Source of the DNA: Acidimicrobiales bacterium
Lineage (GTDB): Bacteria; Actinomycetota; Acidimicrobiia; Acidimicrobiales; SZUA-35
NCBI GenBank assembly: GCA_024644005.1
Contig: JAHELU010000007.1
Location: 1 to 45,069 of the forward strand
DNA length: 45,069 nt
Reading direction: 5' to 3'
Position numbers and translations under genes: made by a program. Position 1 is the stretch's first letter. Every line of letters begins with the position of its first letter. The notes beneath the pieces were generated by a model. It ran no database searches, was not told the origin of the DNA, and saw only the letters and a list, made by a program, of their open reading frames with translations. This document shows positions 32,214 to 39,578 of the stretch, in pieces.

Positions 32214-32272
32214 CGACGCCTCGGCGGGCCCGTCGCTTGTCTCTCATGGCCGATTCGTGGTCAGCTGACCCG

Positions 32273-33148
32273 ATGAAGTTCGGCCTGGCATTCGCCAGCA
32301 GCATCGGCACCGATCCGGAGTCGGCACTGGCCATCTCGACAATCGCCGAGGAGGTGGGGTTCGAGTCGGTGTGGGGTGGCGAGCACGTCATCTTCCCGTC
32401 CCACATCGAGTCGCGCTACCCCTACAGCGAGGACGGCAAGGTACCGGCAACGCCGGAGACCCCGATCCCCGATCCGCTGATCTGGCTGGCCTATGTCGCC
32501 GCAGCAGCACCGACGCTTCGATTGGGGACGTGCATCCTGATCCTGCCCCAGCGCAATCCGCTCGTTCTCGCCAAGGAGCTCGCCACCCTCGACCATCTCA
32601 GCGGCGGCCGCCTCGAGCTCGGTATCGGTGTCGGTTGGTTGCGAGAGGAGTTCGATGCCCTCGGCGTCCCCTGGGAGCAACGAGGCAAGCGCAACGACGA
32701 GTACGTCGAAGCGTTGCGAACTATCTGGTCCGGCTCGCACGTCGAATACCACGGCGACTTCGTCGACTTCGAGCCGCTCACCTGCACGCCGCGGCCGGCA
32801 CAGGGCCCGGACATCCCCATCCTGGTCGGCGGCGACACCCCGGTGGCGATACGGCGAGCGGTTCGCCTGGCCGACGGCTACTTCCCCGGTGAGGGCGATA
32901 CCGATCGACTGGCAGGTCTGATCGGTGCGCTGCGCTCCGAGTGCGAGAAGCACGGTCGGGACCCCGACACGATCGAGATAAACGCAATGTTCGGCGCCCA
33001 CATGAGGGACCCGGCTGCGGGTGTGGAGAAGCTGAGCGAGCTCGGCGTCGGACGGCTGATGGTCCCGGCCTTCGCCTTCCTCGGAGGAGACGGTCTCGAC
33101 CGGCTGCGGGCCTTCGGCGAAGCGGTCGTCGTACCGAACGCCGAATGA
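32273..33148 (+). CDS. F420-dependent luciferase-like (LLM) oxidoreductase
   Basis: A 291-residue TIM-barrel LLM-class enzyme of the TIGR03619 kind, expected to use coenzyme F420. Features: MKFGLAFASSIG start, GFESVWGGEHVIFP, LRLGTCILILPQRNP, then LSGGRLELGIGVGWLREEFDALG, here split at the F420-phosphate loop GIGVGW. ATG 32273 matches the family start; ATG 32246 and TTG 32237 are in-frame alternatives. Substrate unknown. Convergent with the DoxX-like gene 21 bases on. Confidence 0.87.
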   Translation: MKFGLAFASSIGTDPESALAISTIAEEVGFESVWGGEHVIFPSHIESRYPYSEDGKVPATPETPIPDPLIWLAYVAAAAPTLRLGTCILILPQRNPLVLAKELATLDHLSGGRLELGIGVGWLREEFDALGVPWEQRGKRNDEYVEALRTIWSGSHVEYHGDFVDFEPLTCTPRPAQGPDIPILVGGDTPVAIRRAVRLADGYFPGEGDTDRLAGLIGALRSECEKHGRDPDTIEINAMFGAHMRDPAAGVEKLSELGVGRLMVPAFAFLGGDGLDRLRAFGEAVVVPNAE

Positions 33149-33169
33149 TCGGCGACCGCTCGACGCCAG

Positions 33170-33559
33170 CTATTGGCTTCGGCTGTTGCGCCCGTCGTTG
33201 AGAATCGCCGACAGGGCGGCGCCGGTGAAGACCGACAGAGCGGGTATCGCACGCTTCACCGGATCCCCGACCTTGAAGTGCATCCCGATTGCGCCGAGCA
33301 TCAGCGCAGCCAGTCCGGCCGATGCCGGTCGTACGAGCTTGGGAACGAAGAGCCCGATGAGCATGAGGGTTGCGAGGCTCACCTTCGCCGCGCCAACCGC
33401 ATACATCGTCTTCTCGGAGAGCCCGTACTCCTCGAACTCCTCACGCATGTTCTTGGCGTTGCCACCCCGATAGCCGGTGTCCTTGTCGAACCTGTGGAAC
33501 CACACGTTGTATATCCAGAGCGCAGCTCCGACCTGACCGATCTTGCCGATGATGTTCAT
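33170..33559 (-). CDS. DoxX-like membrane protein
   Basis: A 129-residue protein with four hydrophobic segments. SEKTMYAVGAAKVSLATLML and the pattern KxxG...AGLAALMLGA fit the DoxX-like (PF13564-type) family of small quinone-linked membrane proteins. The N-terminal 45 residues are more polar, with FDKDTGYRGGNAKN. ATG 33559. No strong ribosome site. It lies 122 bases after the peptidase gene and may be the tail of that transcript. Function unknown. Confidence 0.7.
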   Translation of the reverse strand: MNIIGKIGQVGAALWIYNVWFHRFDKDTGYRGGNAKNMREEFEEYGLSEKTMYAVGAAKVSLATLMLIGLFVPKLVRPASAGLAALMLGAIGMHFKVGDPVKRAIPALSVFTGAALSAILNDGRNSRSQ

Positions 33560-33681
33560 GACCTGAACAACCCTTTCCAGCAGCGAGTTCTATTCGAAGC
33601 GTTCCCAGGAACCCACGTTGGTGAAACATCGGATCAGCTCCCGGCCGTCGGGTCGGGCGGGAGCTCGCAGCGAGCCGGGCG

Positions 33682-34617
33682 CTACCGACGATCGCGGTTC
33701 GCTCGGCTACCCGGGAAGCTACCGGCGACCGTGGTGAACTTGTCGACAGCGGGAGGGGCCACGGCGAACGGATAGGGGTCGGGGGTTCCCATCGAGCGGT
33801 TGATCTCGTTGAGGGTGAGGGTGAACGGCACCCAGCGAGCGTAGAGGTGCTCGAAGTCGCCGATGCCGGCCGGCTCGACGACGTTCCTGACCGCTGCGGT
33901 CTCGTAGGTGTCGTCGATGTGCAGGACGTGAGCGAAGCTCTCGGCGAAGTCCTCCCATGGATGACTGGCGGCATAGAACGACACGTGGTCGTCGCGCCAG
34001 GATCCGTCGTCGGGAGAGTTGTAGTGCGACTCGAGCGCTGCGGCGTAGTCTGCCCGCTCATCGCCGAACTGCCGCCGGAACGCGGCGCGATCGATCTCGT
34101 CATCGATGGCGGTCGCCCACCACCAGTGCCCGAGCTCGTGACGGACGTGCCCGAGTGGTGTGCGATAGGGCTCGCCGAGCGCGGTCCGGACGCTCTCGAG
34201 CTCCGACGGCTCGGCCTCGGCGGTGTCGAGGGTGATCAAGCCGTCCTGGTGCCCGGTGACGACAGGAGCCTCGGGCGTGCTCGCTCGCAGGTCGAACCGG
34301 AGGTCGGGTCGGCGGCGACCGGGCTCGATCCCGTGCCGAGCGAGCTGGCGCAGCGAACGGCGCTTCGCCAACTGGAACGGGCGCCGCAGCTCGTGGGCGG
34401 CGTCGTGGACATCGAGGCTGCAGCTCGCACACCACCGACCGTCCGCTGTCGCCTGCCAGTTGCACCGCTCAGCGCTCTCACGATTCCGACAGGGCGAGGT
34501 GAGCGCAACGAACTCGTCGGCGACCAGGTCGTAGGCGATGGCGGTGGCGCAGTGCTCGCATGCCAGCGAATCGAACCACACTTCGACAGAGCACGACGGA
34601 CAAACAAAGGCCTTCAC
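33682..34617 (-). CDS. Zinc-ribbon HELGH metallopeptidase-like protein
   Basis: A 311-residue cytoplasmic protein of the putative zinc-binding metallopeptidase family (PF10005-like). It opens with a zinc ribbon (FVCPSCSVEVWFDSLACEHC) and has a second Cys cluster (CNWQ...WCASCS). The catalytic-type motif is HVRHELGHWWW, with a downstream acidic block EDFAESFAHVLH that can give the third ligand; EHLYARWVPFTLTLNEINRS ends the family core. GTG 34617 is chosen because it is preceded by GGATGGAG and starts directly at the zinc ribbon; the open frame to 34944 overlaps the haloperoxidase gene. Peptidase activity is inferred from the motif only. Confidence 0.8.
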   Translation of the reverse strand: MKAFVCPSCSVEVWFDSLACEHCATAIAYDLVADEFVALTSPCRNRESAERCNWQATADGRWCASCSLDVHDAAHELRRPFQLAKRRSLRQLARHGIEPGRRRPDLRFDLRASTPEAPVVTGHQDGLITLDTAEAEPSELESVRTALGEPYRTPLGHVRHELGHWWWATAIDDEIDRAAFRRQFGDERADYAAALESHYNSPDDGSWRDDHVSFYAASHPWEDFAESFAHVLHIDDTYETAAVRNVVEPAGIGDFEHLYARWVPFTLTLNEINRSMGTPDPYPFAVAPPAVDKFTTVAGSFPGSRANRDRR

Positions 34618-34759
34618 CGCTCCATCCTGGCGGAGCTGTCCAGCGATTGCGCCGCAGACGGCCGCCACCTGCGACGAGGAGATCCGGGCCCTGGCCCCGT
34701 GCCCGAGCGGGTCGACCAGTCCGATGTCGGTGCGCAGACGCCGGCGCCGAGCTGTGACG

Positions 34760-36088
34760 TCACCTCCTCGTCTGTACCCGCTCCAGCACCTTCCGAGCCA
34801 CATCGGCACCTTGGACGAGCCCGGCGTCGATGCCCATCGGGTAGTGGATGCCGCCGTAGAGACGGGAGGTCGCAGCTTCGTTGGCCGCCTCCCTGAACGA
34901 TCCGTAGCGGACGCTCGGGTACCCGTTGACCAGTCCGGTGTCATCGGTGTAGGCCACCGTTCCCAGGATGGCCGTCAGGATCTCGGCCGCAGCCGCCGAG
35001 CCCACCGAGTGCCCGGAGGTGTACTCGGGGAATGCCGGCGAGTTCACGAACGAGCTCCAGGCCGGATCCATCAGCCGCTGGATGTACGTGACCGGGCGGA
35101 GCAGGTTCGTCTCGTATTTCTCGGTCCAGCACGAGGTGAAGCCGTCGGCGACGGCGATGCCCAGCAGCGCCAGGAGCTCCACGGCTCGGCCGAGGTCCAG
35201 CTGCTCCTGCTCGATGACGATGCACCCGACCAGCATCCAGTGCCCCGACGGCAGGCCGGTCGAGCCGTCCGGGTTGTCCCGCCAGAACAGCGCCGTGGTC
35301 CGGCGAGCATCGTTCAGGTCCCTGGATGTTTCGTAGACCACGCTGGCCTGCTGCCAGAACGGTGAGTCCGCTTCCTCGGAGTACGGCACCGGCGGCGGCG
35401 GCTTGCACTCGCCATTGGCACGCAGGGCGAAGGAACGGATCTGGCCCCAGTGCGGCTCGATCGGAGCCCCGAAGTTGGGGGGCGTCCGGACCCACTTGTC
35501 GGGTCCGACCGGGGGTGTGAACGGCAGACCCCTGGTCGAGAGGTAGTTGTCTCGCAGCATCCGGGCCGCGACGTGCTGTCCGACGCGGTTTCCGTAGGCG
35601 GCGGCGCGGTCGGCGACCGGTCTGGCGACACCGACCCGGAGCATCGCCGCGGTCGCAGCTCCGTAGTCGGCCAATGCGGTCCGGGAGGACTCGGAGCGGT
35701 CGGCGAACACCGCCTGTGCCGTGACCGCGATCGCCTCGTTGAGCGCTATGGGCCAGTGATGCCCCCGTTCGATCGGCACCGGCCCGAGGTCGTTCAACTG
35801 GCCGCCCAGCGAGCGATGCTTCGGCATGCCCCCGACAACCGCTTCGTATGCCGCAATCGCCACCGCGGCATAGGCTCGGGCGGCGGCCGGGGGACTGAAT
35901 CGCTCGGCCTTGACCTGGTCGTAGACCGCCCGCACCCACCCGATGGCCACATCCGGCCGCTGCTGCTTGGTCGGCGGCAGCCCCGGCGGGATCGCCTCGG
36001 CAGCCGCGGAGGCGCTGCCGGTCAGCAATCCCGCCGCCACGCCGGCGCCGGTCACGAGGAAGCGTCGCCGGCCGAACCGGTCGTTCAC
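34760..36088 (-). CDS. Tat-exported vanadium-haloperoxidase-like enzyme (PAP2 fold)
   Basis: A 442-residue secreted enzyme. RRRFLVTGAGVAAGLLTG is a Tat signal. The C-terminal half carries the vanadate-binding motifs in order: KYETNLLRPVTYIQR (K-x6-RP), YTSGHSVGSAAAAE (SGH), and SRLYGGIHYPMGIDAG (SR-x-x-x-G-x-H-x3-D). A vanadium chloro/bromoperoxidase or an acid phosphatase of the same fold is possible; the length and N-terminal helical domain fit bacterial haloperoxidases. The GTG start overlaps the stop of the upstream secreted gene (GTGA), so both are made together. Regulation likely by the MarR gene at 36878. Confidence 0.85.
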   Translation of the reverse strand: MNDRFGRRRFLVTGAGVAAGLLTGSASAAAEAIPPGLPPTKQQRPDVAIGWVRAVYDQVKAERFSPPAAARAYAAVAIAAYEAVVGGMPKHRSLGGQLNDLGPVPIERGHHWPIALNEAIAVTAQAVFADRSESSRTALADYGAATAAMLRVGVARPVADRAAAYGNRVGQHVAARMLRDNYLSTRGLPFTPPVGPDKWVRTPPNFGAPIEPHWGQIRSFALRANGECKPPPPVPYSEEADSPFWQQASVVYETSRDLNDARRTTALFWRDNPDGSTGLPSGHWMLVGCIVIEQEQLDLGRAVELLALLGIAVADGFTSCWTEKYETNLLRPVTYIQRLMDPAWSSFVNSPAFPEYTSGHSVGSAAAAEILTAILGTVAYTDDTGLVNGYPSVRYGSFREAANEAATSRLYGGIHYPMGIDAGLVQGADVARKVLERVQTRR

Positions 36089-36744
36089 GGGGTGCGACCC
36101 TTGGAGAACGCGGAGAACTTGGAGATCGATCCACCCGACAGCTCCGGGTCGAACGACATCGGCCCGAGGATCCCGCCGAGCGATGCCTGCCGCGAGTTCG
36201 ATCGGTAGCGATCGGTGTACGACGTGCCCCCGTCGTTGTAGCGGTAGGTCGACGTCGTCCTGATCAAGTTCCCCGATCCGGTCCAGGTCATGTCGACCGG
36301 CGGGTTGCCGACGACGCCACCGGGTCCACCGTGGCCGCCGCCCTGCCTCATCGTGAGGGTGCCCCGGAGGAAGGCGCTCTGCAGCTTCTTGTCGACGGAG
36401 AACTCGAGACCGAATCCTTCGCCGGACCGCTCACCGATGTAGGTACAGCCGCTCTCCTCGCCGTGCCCACCACCCGGCAGCTGGCCCGGTTCGCAGTCGT
36501 AGTCGATGATGTAGACGAAGGCGTCGCCAACGCCCCCGGATGTCTCGTAGGCATTGAGCCAGCCGACGTGCACGTTCCCGAACGGGCTCGTCCCCACCGG
36601 CGTGCCGTCGACCTGCGTCCAGTACGCGTCGGCGGCAACCCCTGTGGTTCGACTGATGTAGCTGCTCCCGGCCGAGCTGGCGGTCGGGGCGATGGTGAGC
36701 ACCACTGCCACCGTGGCGGCGAGGGCGAGGAGTCGACGGATCAT
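36085..36744 (-). CDS. Secreted protein of unknown function, coupled to the haloperoxidase
   Basis: A 219-residue protein with a standard Sec signal (MIRRLLALAATVAVVLTIA, cleavage near ASSAGS). The mature part is beta-rich, Gly/Ser/Tyr-rich, with a single CEPG...SGCTYIG Cys pair and two Gly/His clusters (GGGHGEESG, GGGHGGPGG) that could bind metal. No family recognised. Its 3' end overlaps the GTG of the haloperoxidase by four bases, so a joint extracytoplasmic role is probable. ATG 36744 lacks a clear ribosome site; a 15-base hairpin (36766-36780) lies in its leader. Confidence 0.75.
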   Translation of the reverse strand: MIRRLLALAATVAVVLTIAPTASSAGSSYISRTTGVAADAYWTQVDGTPVGTSPFGNVHVGWLNAYETSGGVGDAFVYIIDYDCEPGQLPGGGHGEESGCTYIGERSGEGFGLEFSVDKKLQSAFLRGTLTMRQGGGHGGPGGVVGNPPVDMTWTGSGNLIRTTSTYRYNDGGTSYTDRYRSNSRQASLGGILGPMSFDPELSGGSISKFSAFSKGRTP

Positions 36745-36765
36745 GTCATCTGCTTTCGTAGCGAA

Positions 36766-36780
36766 CCTGGCAGCGCCAGG
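36766..36780 (-). other. 5'-leader hairpin of the secreted-protein gene
   Basis: CCTGGC-AGC-GCCAGG is a perfect 6-bp stem, 3-base loop hairpin directly adjacent to the MarR operator region and inside the predicted leader of the minus-strand operon. It might stabilise the transcript or gate initiation. Confidence 0.45.
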
Positions 36781-36828
36781 TAGTTAGTTGGATAGCTTAC
36801 AATTTGTAAATAGTATGTCAACTAACTA
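36781..36828. promoter_or_regulatory. Nested palindromes and face-to-face promoters (MarR node)
   Basis: Outer inverted repeat: TAGTTAGTTG (36781-36790) / CAACTAACTA (36819-36828), perfect. Inner palindrome: TTACAA-T-TTGTAA (36797-36809), perfect. Plus-strand promoter for marR: TTGGAT (36788-36793), 17 bp, TAGTAT (36811-36816). Minus-strand promoter for the secreted-protein operon: TTGACA (36821-36816), 16 bp, TAAGCT (36799-36794). The inner palindrome lies between the boxes of both promoters, so one bound dimer would silence both. Confidence 0.75.
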
Positions 36829-36877
36829 ATGTCAAGTGGTGCCGAGCGGGGTAGCTCGGCGAGAGCTGGAGCGAGGA

Positions 36878-37393
36878 ATGGGCCAACATGATTTCACCGC
36901 TGCCGCCGCCGAGGACTGGCAGCGCATCGTCCCCCTGGACGGCCAGCTGCCGCTGGAGGTCACGATGCGCCTCCGGCGGGCGGCCACTCACATCGACGCC
37001 GTCATCGCCGACGTCATCAACCCGACACCCCTCGCCAGCTACGGCGAGTACGAGGTGCTGTCTGCGCTCCGTCGGGCCGATCGCAGCCTGACCCCCGGGG
37101 AGCTGGCGGATCGGCTGTTGATCACCAAGGCCGGCATGACCGGCAGGCTGGAGCGCCTGACGGGTGCCGGGCTGGTCGATCGCTCCCCCAATCCCCACGA
37201 CGCCCGGAGTGCCCAGATCTCGTTGACCGCTCGTGGTGCCGAATTGGTCGACGATCTGTACAAGCGGTTGATGGACGCGCAGGAGTCGATGCTGAGCGAC
37301 CTGACGGCACGACAGCGAGATCAGCTGGCCGACCTCCTCAGGCAGCTGCTCCTGTCCTTCGAGGACGTTCCCGTCGAGGCTGCGCACCGTTGA
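36878..37393 (+). CDS. MarR-family regulator
   Basis: A 171-residue winged-helix repressor. YGEYEVLSALRRADRSLTPGE leads into the recognition helix LLITKAGMTGRLERLTGAGLV, then the wing DRSPNPHDARSAQISLT. The C-terminal helix is the dimer interface. ATG 36878 follows GGAGCGAGGA; the frame from 36836 is not needed. MarR proteins usually respond to phenolics or oxidants and repress a divergent target, here the secreted protein/haloperoxidase operon, through the nested palindromes at 36781-36828. Confidence 0.92.
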   Translation: MGQHDFTAAAAEDWQRIVPLDGQLPLEVTMRLRRAATHIDAVIADVINPTPLASYGEYEVLSALRRADRSLTPGELADRLLITKAGMTGRLERLTGAGLVDRSPNPHDARSAQISLTARGAELVDDLYKRLMDAQESMLSDLTARQRDQLADLLRQLLLSFEDVPVEAAHR

Positions 37394-37475
37394 CGCGGGC
37401 TCCGTGGTCGGACGCACGCGCAGATACATCCGAGTGGGTGCTCGAAGCCCGGCCGGTTGCTGGCGGTCTCCCGGC

Positions 37476-37958
37476 GATACTGAGCGAGTGATCGAGCTGC
37501 GGCCTCCGACCACTGGCGACGTGGACGCCATCGCCACCATCTACGTCGACTCGTGGAACCAGGGGTTCGGGCACCTGCTCGGCATCCGTGACCTGACCGA
37601 GGACCGCATCGAGCGCTGGCGGGTCGACCTGACGAGTCCGACAACCGAGTGGACGATCGCCGAACTCGACGGTGCAGTAGCGGGCTTCATTGGCGTCGGA
37701 CCCTCCCGCGACCCCGTCGACCCCAAGCTGGGCGAGCTCGAAACGATCGCCGTCGCCCCTGCTCACTGGCGCCGAGGCGTCGGGAGCGCGCTGATGGCCA
37801 GCGGCCTGCAACAGCTCGGGGCCAGGTGGTCTCGGGCCATCCTCTGGACGCCCGCCAACTACGACCGGGGCCACGCCTTCTACACGGCGATGGGCTGGCA
37901 CGAGCTCGACCAGACCAGGGCCTCTGGCACCGAGGTCGCATTCGGCCGCCTGCTCTGA
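37476..37958 (+). CDS. GNAT acetyltransferase (leaderless start)
   Basis: A 156-residue GNAT enzyme; the coding part runs from GTG 37488. GELETIAVAPAHWRRGVGSALM is the acetyl-CoA-binding strand-loop-helix (W-R-R-G-V-G, here within the whole block), and RGHAFYTAMGWHE ends the fold. The first bases of the feature are the GATACT box (37476-37481), which ends six bases before the GTG, so the transcript is predicted leaderless. No amine substrate can be assigned; related enzymes acetylate small amines, antibiotics or protein N-termini. Confidence 0.82.
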   Translation, partial: DTERVIELRPPTTGDVDAIATIYVDSWNQGFGHLLGIRDLTEDRIERWRVDLTSPTTEWTIAELDGAVAGFIGVGPSRDPVDPKLGELETIAVAPAHWRRGVGSALMASGLQQLGARWSRAILWTPANYDRGHAFYTAMGWHELDQTRASGTEVAFGRLL

Positions 37959-38131
37959 CGCCGCGGTGGCGGGGTCGTTCCAAGGCGTCGCCTGCGATGT
38001 CGCCGACTCGGGCGCTCGACCCGGCCTCCGTGACGTGGTCGGCGGCAATATCGAGGGCCGCGGCGCGGCTCGTTGGCGAGTCATAGCCTCATGTCGCAGC
38101 GCGGGCTACGGCCAGCCAGCCGTCGACAGCG

Positions 38132-38685
38132 GTGCGGTGGATCCCGTCCTTGGAACTGCTGCGTGAGCGCAAGATCAGTGACCTGCTGCCCGACCACCCC
38201 GACATCGATCGCTGGGAGGCCAGCGGGGTGCTGGCGAGGAACGGCAAGTATTTCGTCGTCTTCAACAACATGACCTCGGTGGCACGGCTCGCCCAGAACC
38301 TCGCCGCGTCGAGGATGAACGGCCTGTTCGGCATGACCCGAGCACGGGAGGGGTTCGAGGGAATCACGTACAACGCGACCGCACGCCGCTACTACCTCCT
38401 GGTCGAGTGCCAGCCGCGTGGCAGCTCGTTCATTGCCGAGGTCGTCGAGTACGACGACACGTTCAGTCACAGGAAGACCCGACCGCTCGACTTCTCCTTC
38501 GACGGCAAGAACAAGGCCAGTTCCCGGGAGCCGACGGCGGCGGGATCCAGTACGGCAATGTCGAAGGTGTCTCGTGGATAGGCCCGAGCGAGATCGCCAC
38601 CGTCTCCGATCGGCGCAAGAGGGACCAACCGGACCACTTCACCGTCAAGGACCAATCCCTCCACGTCTTCCGCCTGCCCGGGTGA
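38132..38685 (+). pseudogene. Frameshifted gene of unknown family
   Basis: Frame one (GTG 38132 onward) reads ...ISDLLPDHPDIDRWEASGVL, GKYFVVFNNMTSVARLA, EGFEGITYNATARRYYLLVE, DFSFDGKNK. Near 38517 the sense continues in another frame as QFPGADGGGIQYGNVEGVSW, IATVSDRRK, LHVFRLPG-stop. Loss of one G in an AAGG(G)CC run explains the shift, so either a real pseudogene or an assembly error. The block EGFEGITYN...YLLVE recalls phytase-like/SdiA-regulated beta-propeller proteins, with low confidence. It precedes, convergently, the cyclase gene. Confidence 0.65.
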
Positions 38686-38702
38686 TCCTGCCGGCGAGGC
38701 CA

Positions 38703-38733
38703 GAGGGGGGAGATCGCGGAGCAGAGCCCCCTC
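38703..38733. terminator. Candidate terminator between convergent genes
   Basis: GAGGGGG (38703-38709) pairs with CCCCCTC (38727-38733), a perfect 7-bp stem with a 17-base loop in the 53-bp gap between the frameshifted gene and the cyclase. No U-tract. Confidence 0.35.
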
Positions 38734-38738
38734 GTGGC

Positions 38739-39431
38739 TCAGTCTGGCACGATGGCGACGGCCCGGGTCGGGCCGCCGTGGCCACCGATGATCTTGAGCG
38801 GGAAGCCGTAGAAGTCGAACCGCTTCCCCAGCAGGAGCTTCAGGTTGGCGAGGTTCTCGTAGTGGGTGATCCGGTTGTCGCGCGACATCATGTGGCACGG
38901 ATAGGTCGTGCTCGCAGGGTTGTCCGGGGTCGGCGAATCGACACCGAAGCTCTTGATCCCGTGCTCGGCGATCCACTTCGAGCCGGTCTCGCCGAGACCG
39001 GGGAAATCGGACAGGTAGGCCCGGGTGCCGGCGTGCTTCTCCCACGTCCCGGTGTGGAAGAGCACGATATCGCCGGGGTTGAGCTGCTGGCCCGATTCGG
39101 CCAAGGCCTCATCGAGGTGCGACGGCTCGATGTCGGTCCGGGGTGCGACCCCGGACACGTCGAGACAGATCGCCGTGCCGAAGAACAGGTCCAGCGGCAT
39201 CTGGTCGATCGTGGGGGCGTCCGGGCTGGGGTCCATGTGGCTGAACGAGTCGACGTGGGTCGGGCCGTTGTCGTTGACCATCAACCCGGTGGTCTGGAAC
39301 GAGAAATCGCTCGTGAAGCGCTCGCTGGTCTCCTCGTGGGTGACGTGCTGGAACTGCACGGTTTTGAGATGGCCCGGGTAGACCATCATCGTTTCATAGA
39401 TGTCCTGCGACAGATCGACGGTGGTGGACAT
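38739..39431 (-). CDS. Cyclase / kynurenine-formamidase-like metal hydrolase
   Basis: A 230-residue member of the cyclase family (PF04199-type), which includes kynurenine formamidase and isatin hydrolase. LSQDIYETMMVYPGH is the N-terminal motif, and NGPTHVDSFSHMD is the metal-binding H-x-D-x-x-x-H signature (GTHVDxPxH variant). DIVLFHTGTWEK and SFGVDSPTPDNP are conserved later blocks. ATG 39431 has GGAAGG upstream. Its promoter closely matches that of the ugp operon. It is divergent from the molybdenum hydroxylase operon at 39579, so both may serve one heterocycle or amide pathway (inference). Confidence 0.88.
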   Translation of the reverse strand: MSTTVDLSQDIYETMMVYPGHLKTVQFQHVTHEETSERFTSDFSFQTTGLMVNDNGPTHVDSFSHMDPSPDAPTIDQMPLDLFFGTAICLDVSGVAPRTDIEPSHLDEALAESGQQLNPGDIVLFHTGTWEKHAGTRAYLSDFPGLGETGSKWIAEHGIKSFGVDSPTPDNPASTTYPCHMMSRDNRITHYENLANLKLLLGKRFDFYGFPLKIIGGHGGPTRAVAIVPD

Positions 39432-39453
39432 GGGTGCCTTCCGATCGCTCGAT

Positions 39454-39490
39454 TGATCCCAAACCTAGGTCCGCGAACAGCCCTCATCAA
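39454..39490 (-). promoter_or_regulatory. Promoter of the cyclase gene
   Basis: Minus strand: TTGATG (39490-39485), 17-bp spacer, TAGGTT (39467-39462), then TGGGATCA (39461-39454). The structure and the TGGGATCA block around the expected start site are shared with the promoter at 25151-25188. Confidence 0.6.
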
Positions 39491-39578
39491 GGTGCTTCGC
39501 CAGCAATCGACACACCTGGCCACCAGCGGTACCAAGAACTAGTGTCGCCACTGGCGCATGGTTCAGAGGGGAGCGTGC

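Noticed and set aside
38510-38530. Programmed -1 frameshift in the gene at 38132
   Set aside because: No X-XXY-YYZ heptamer or downstream structure is present; a lost G explains the two frames more simply.
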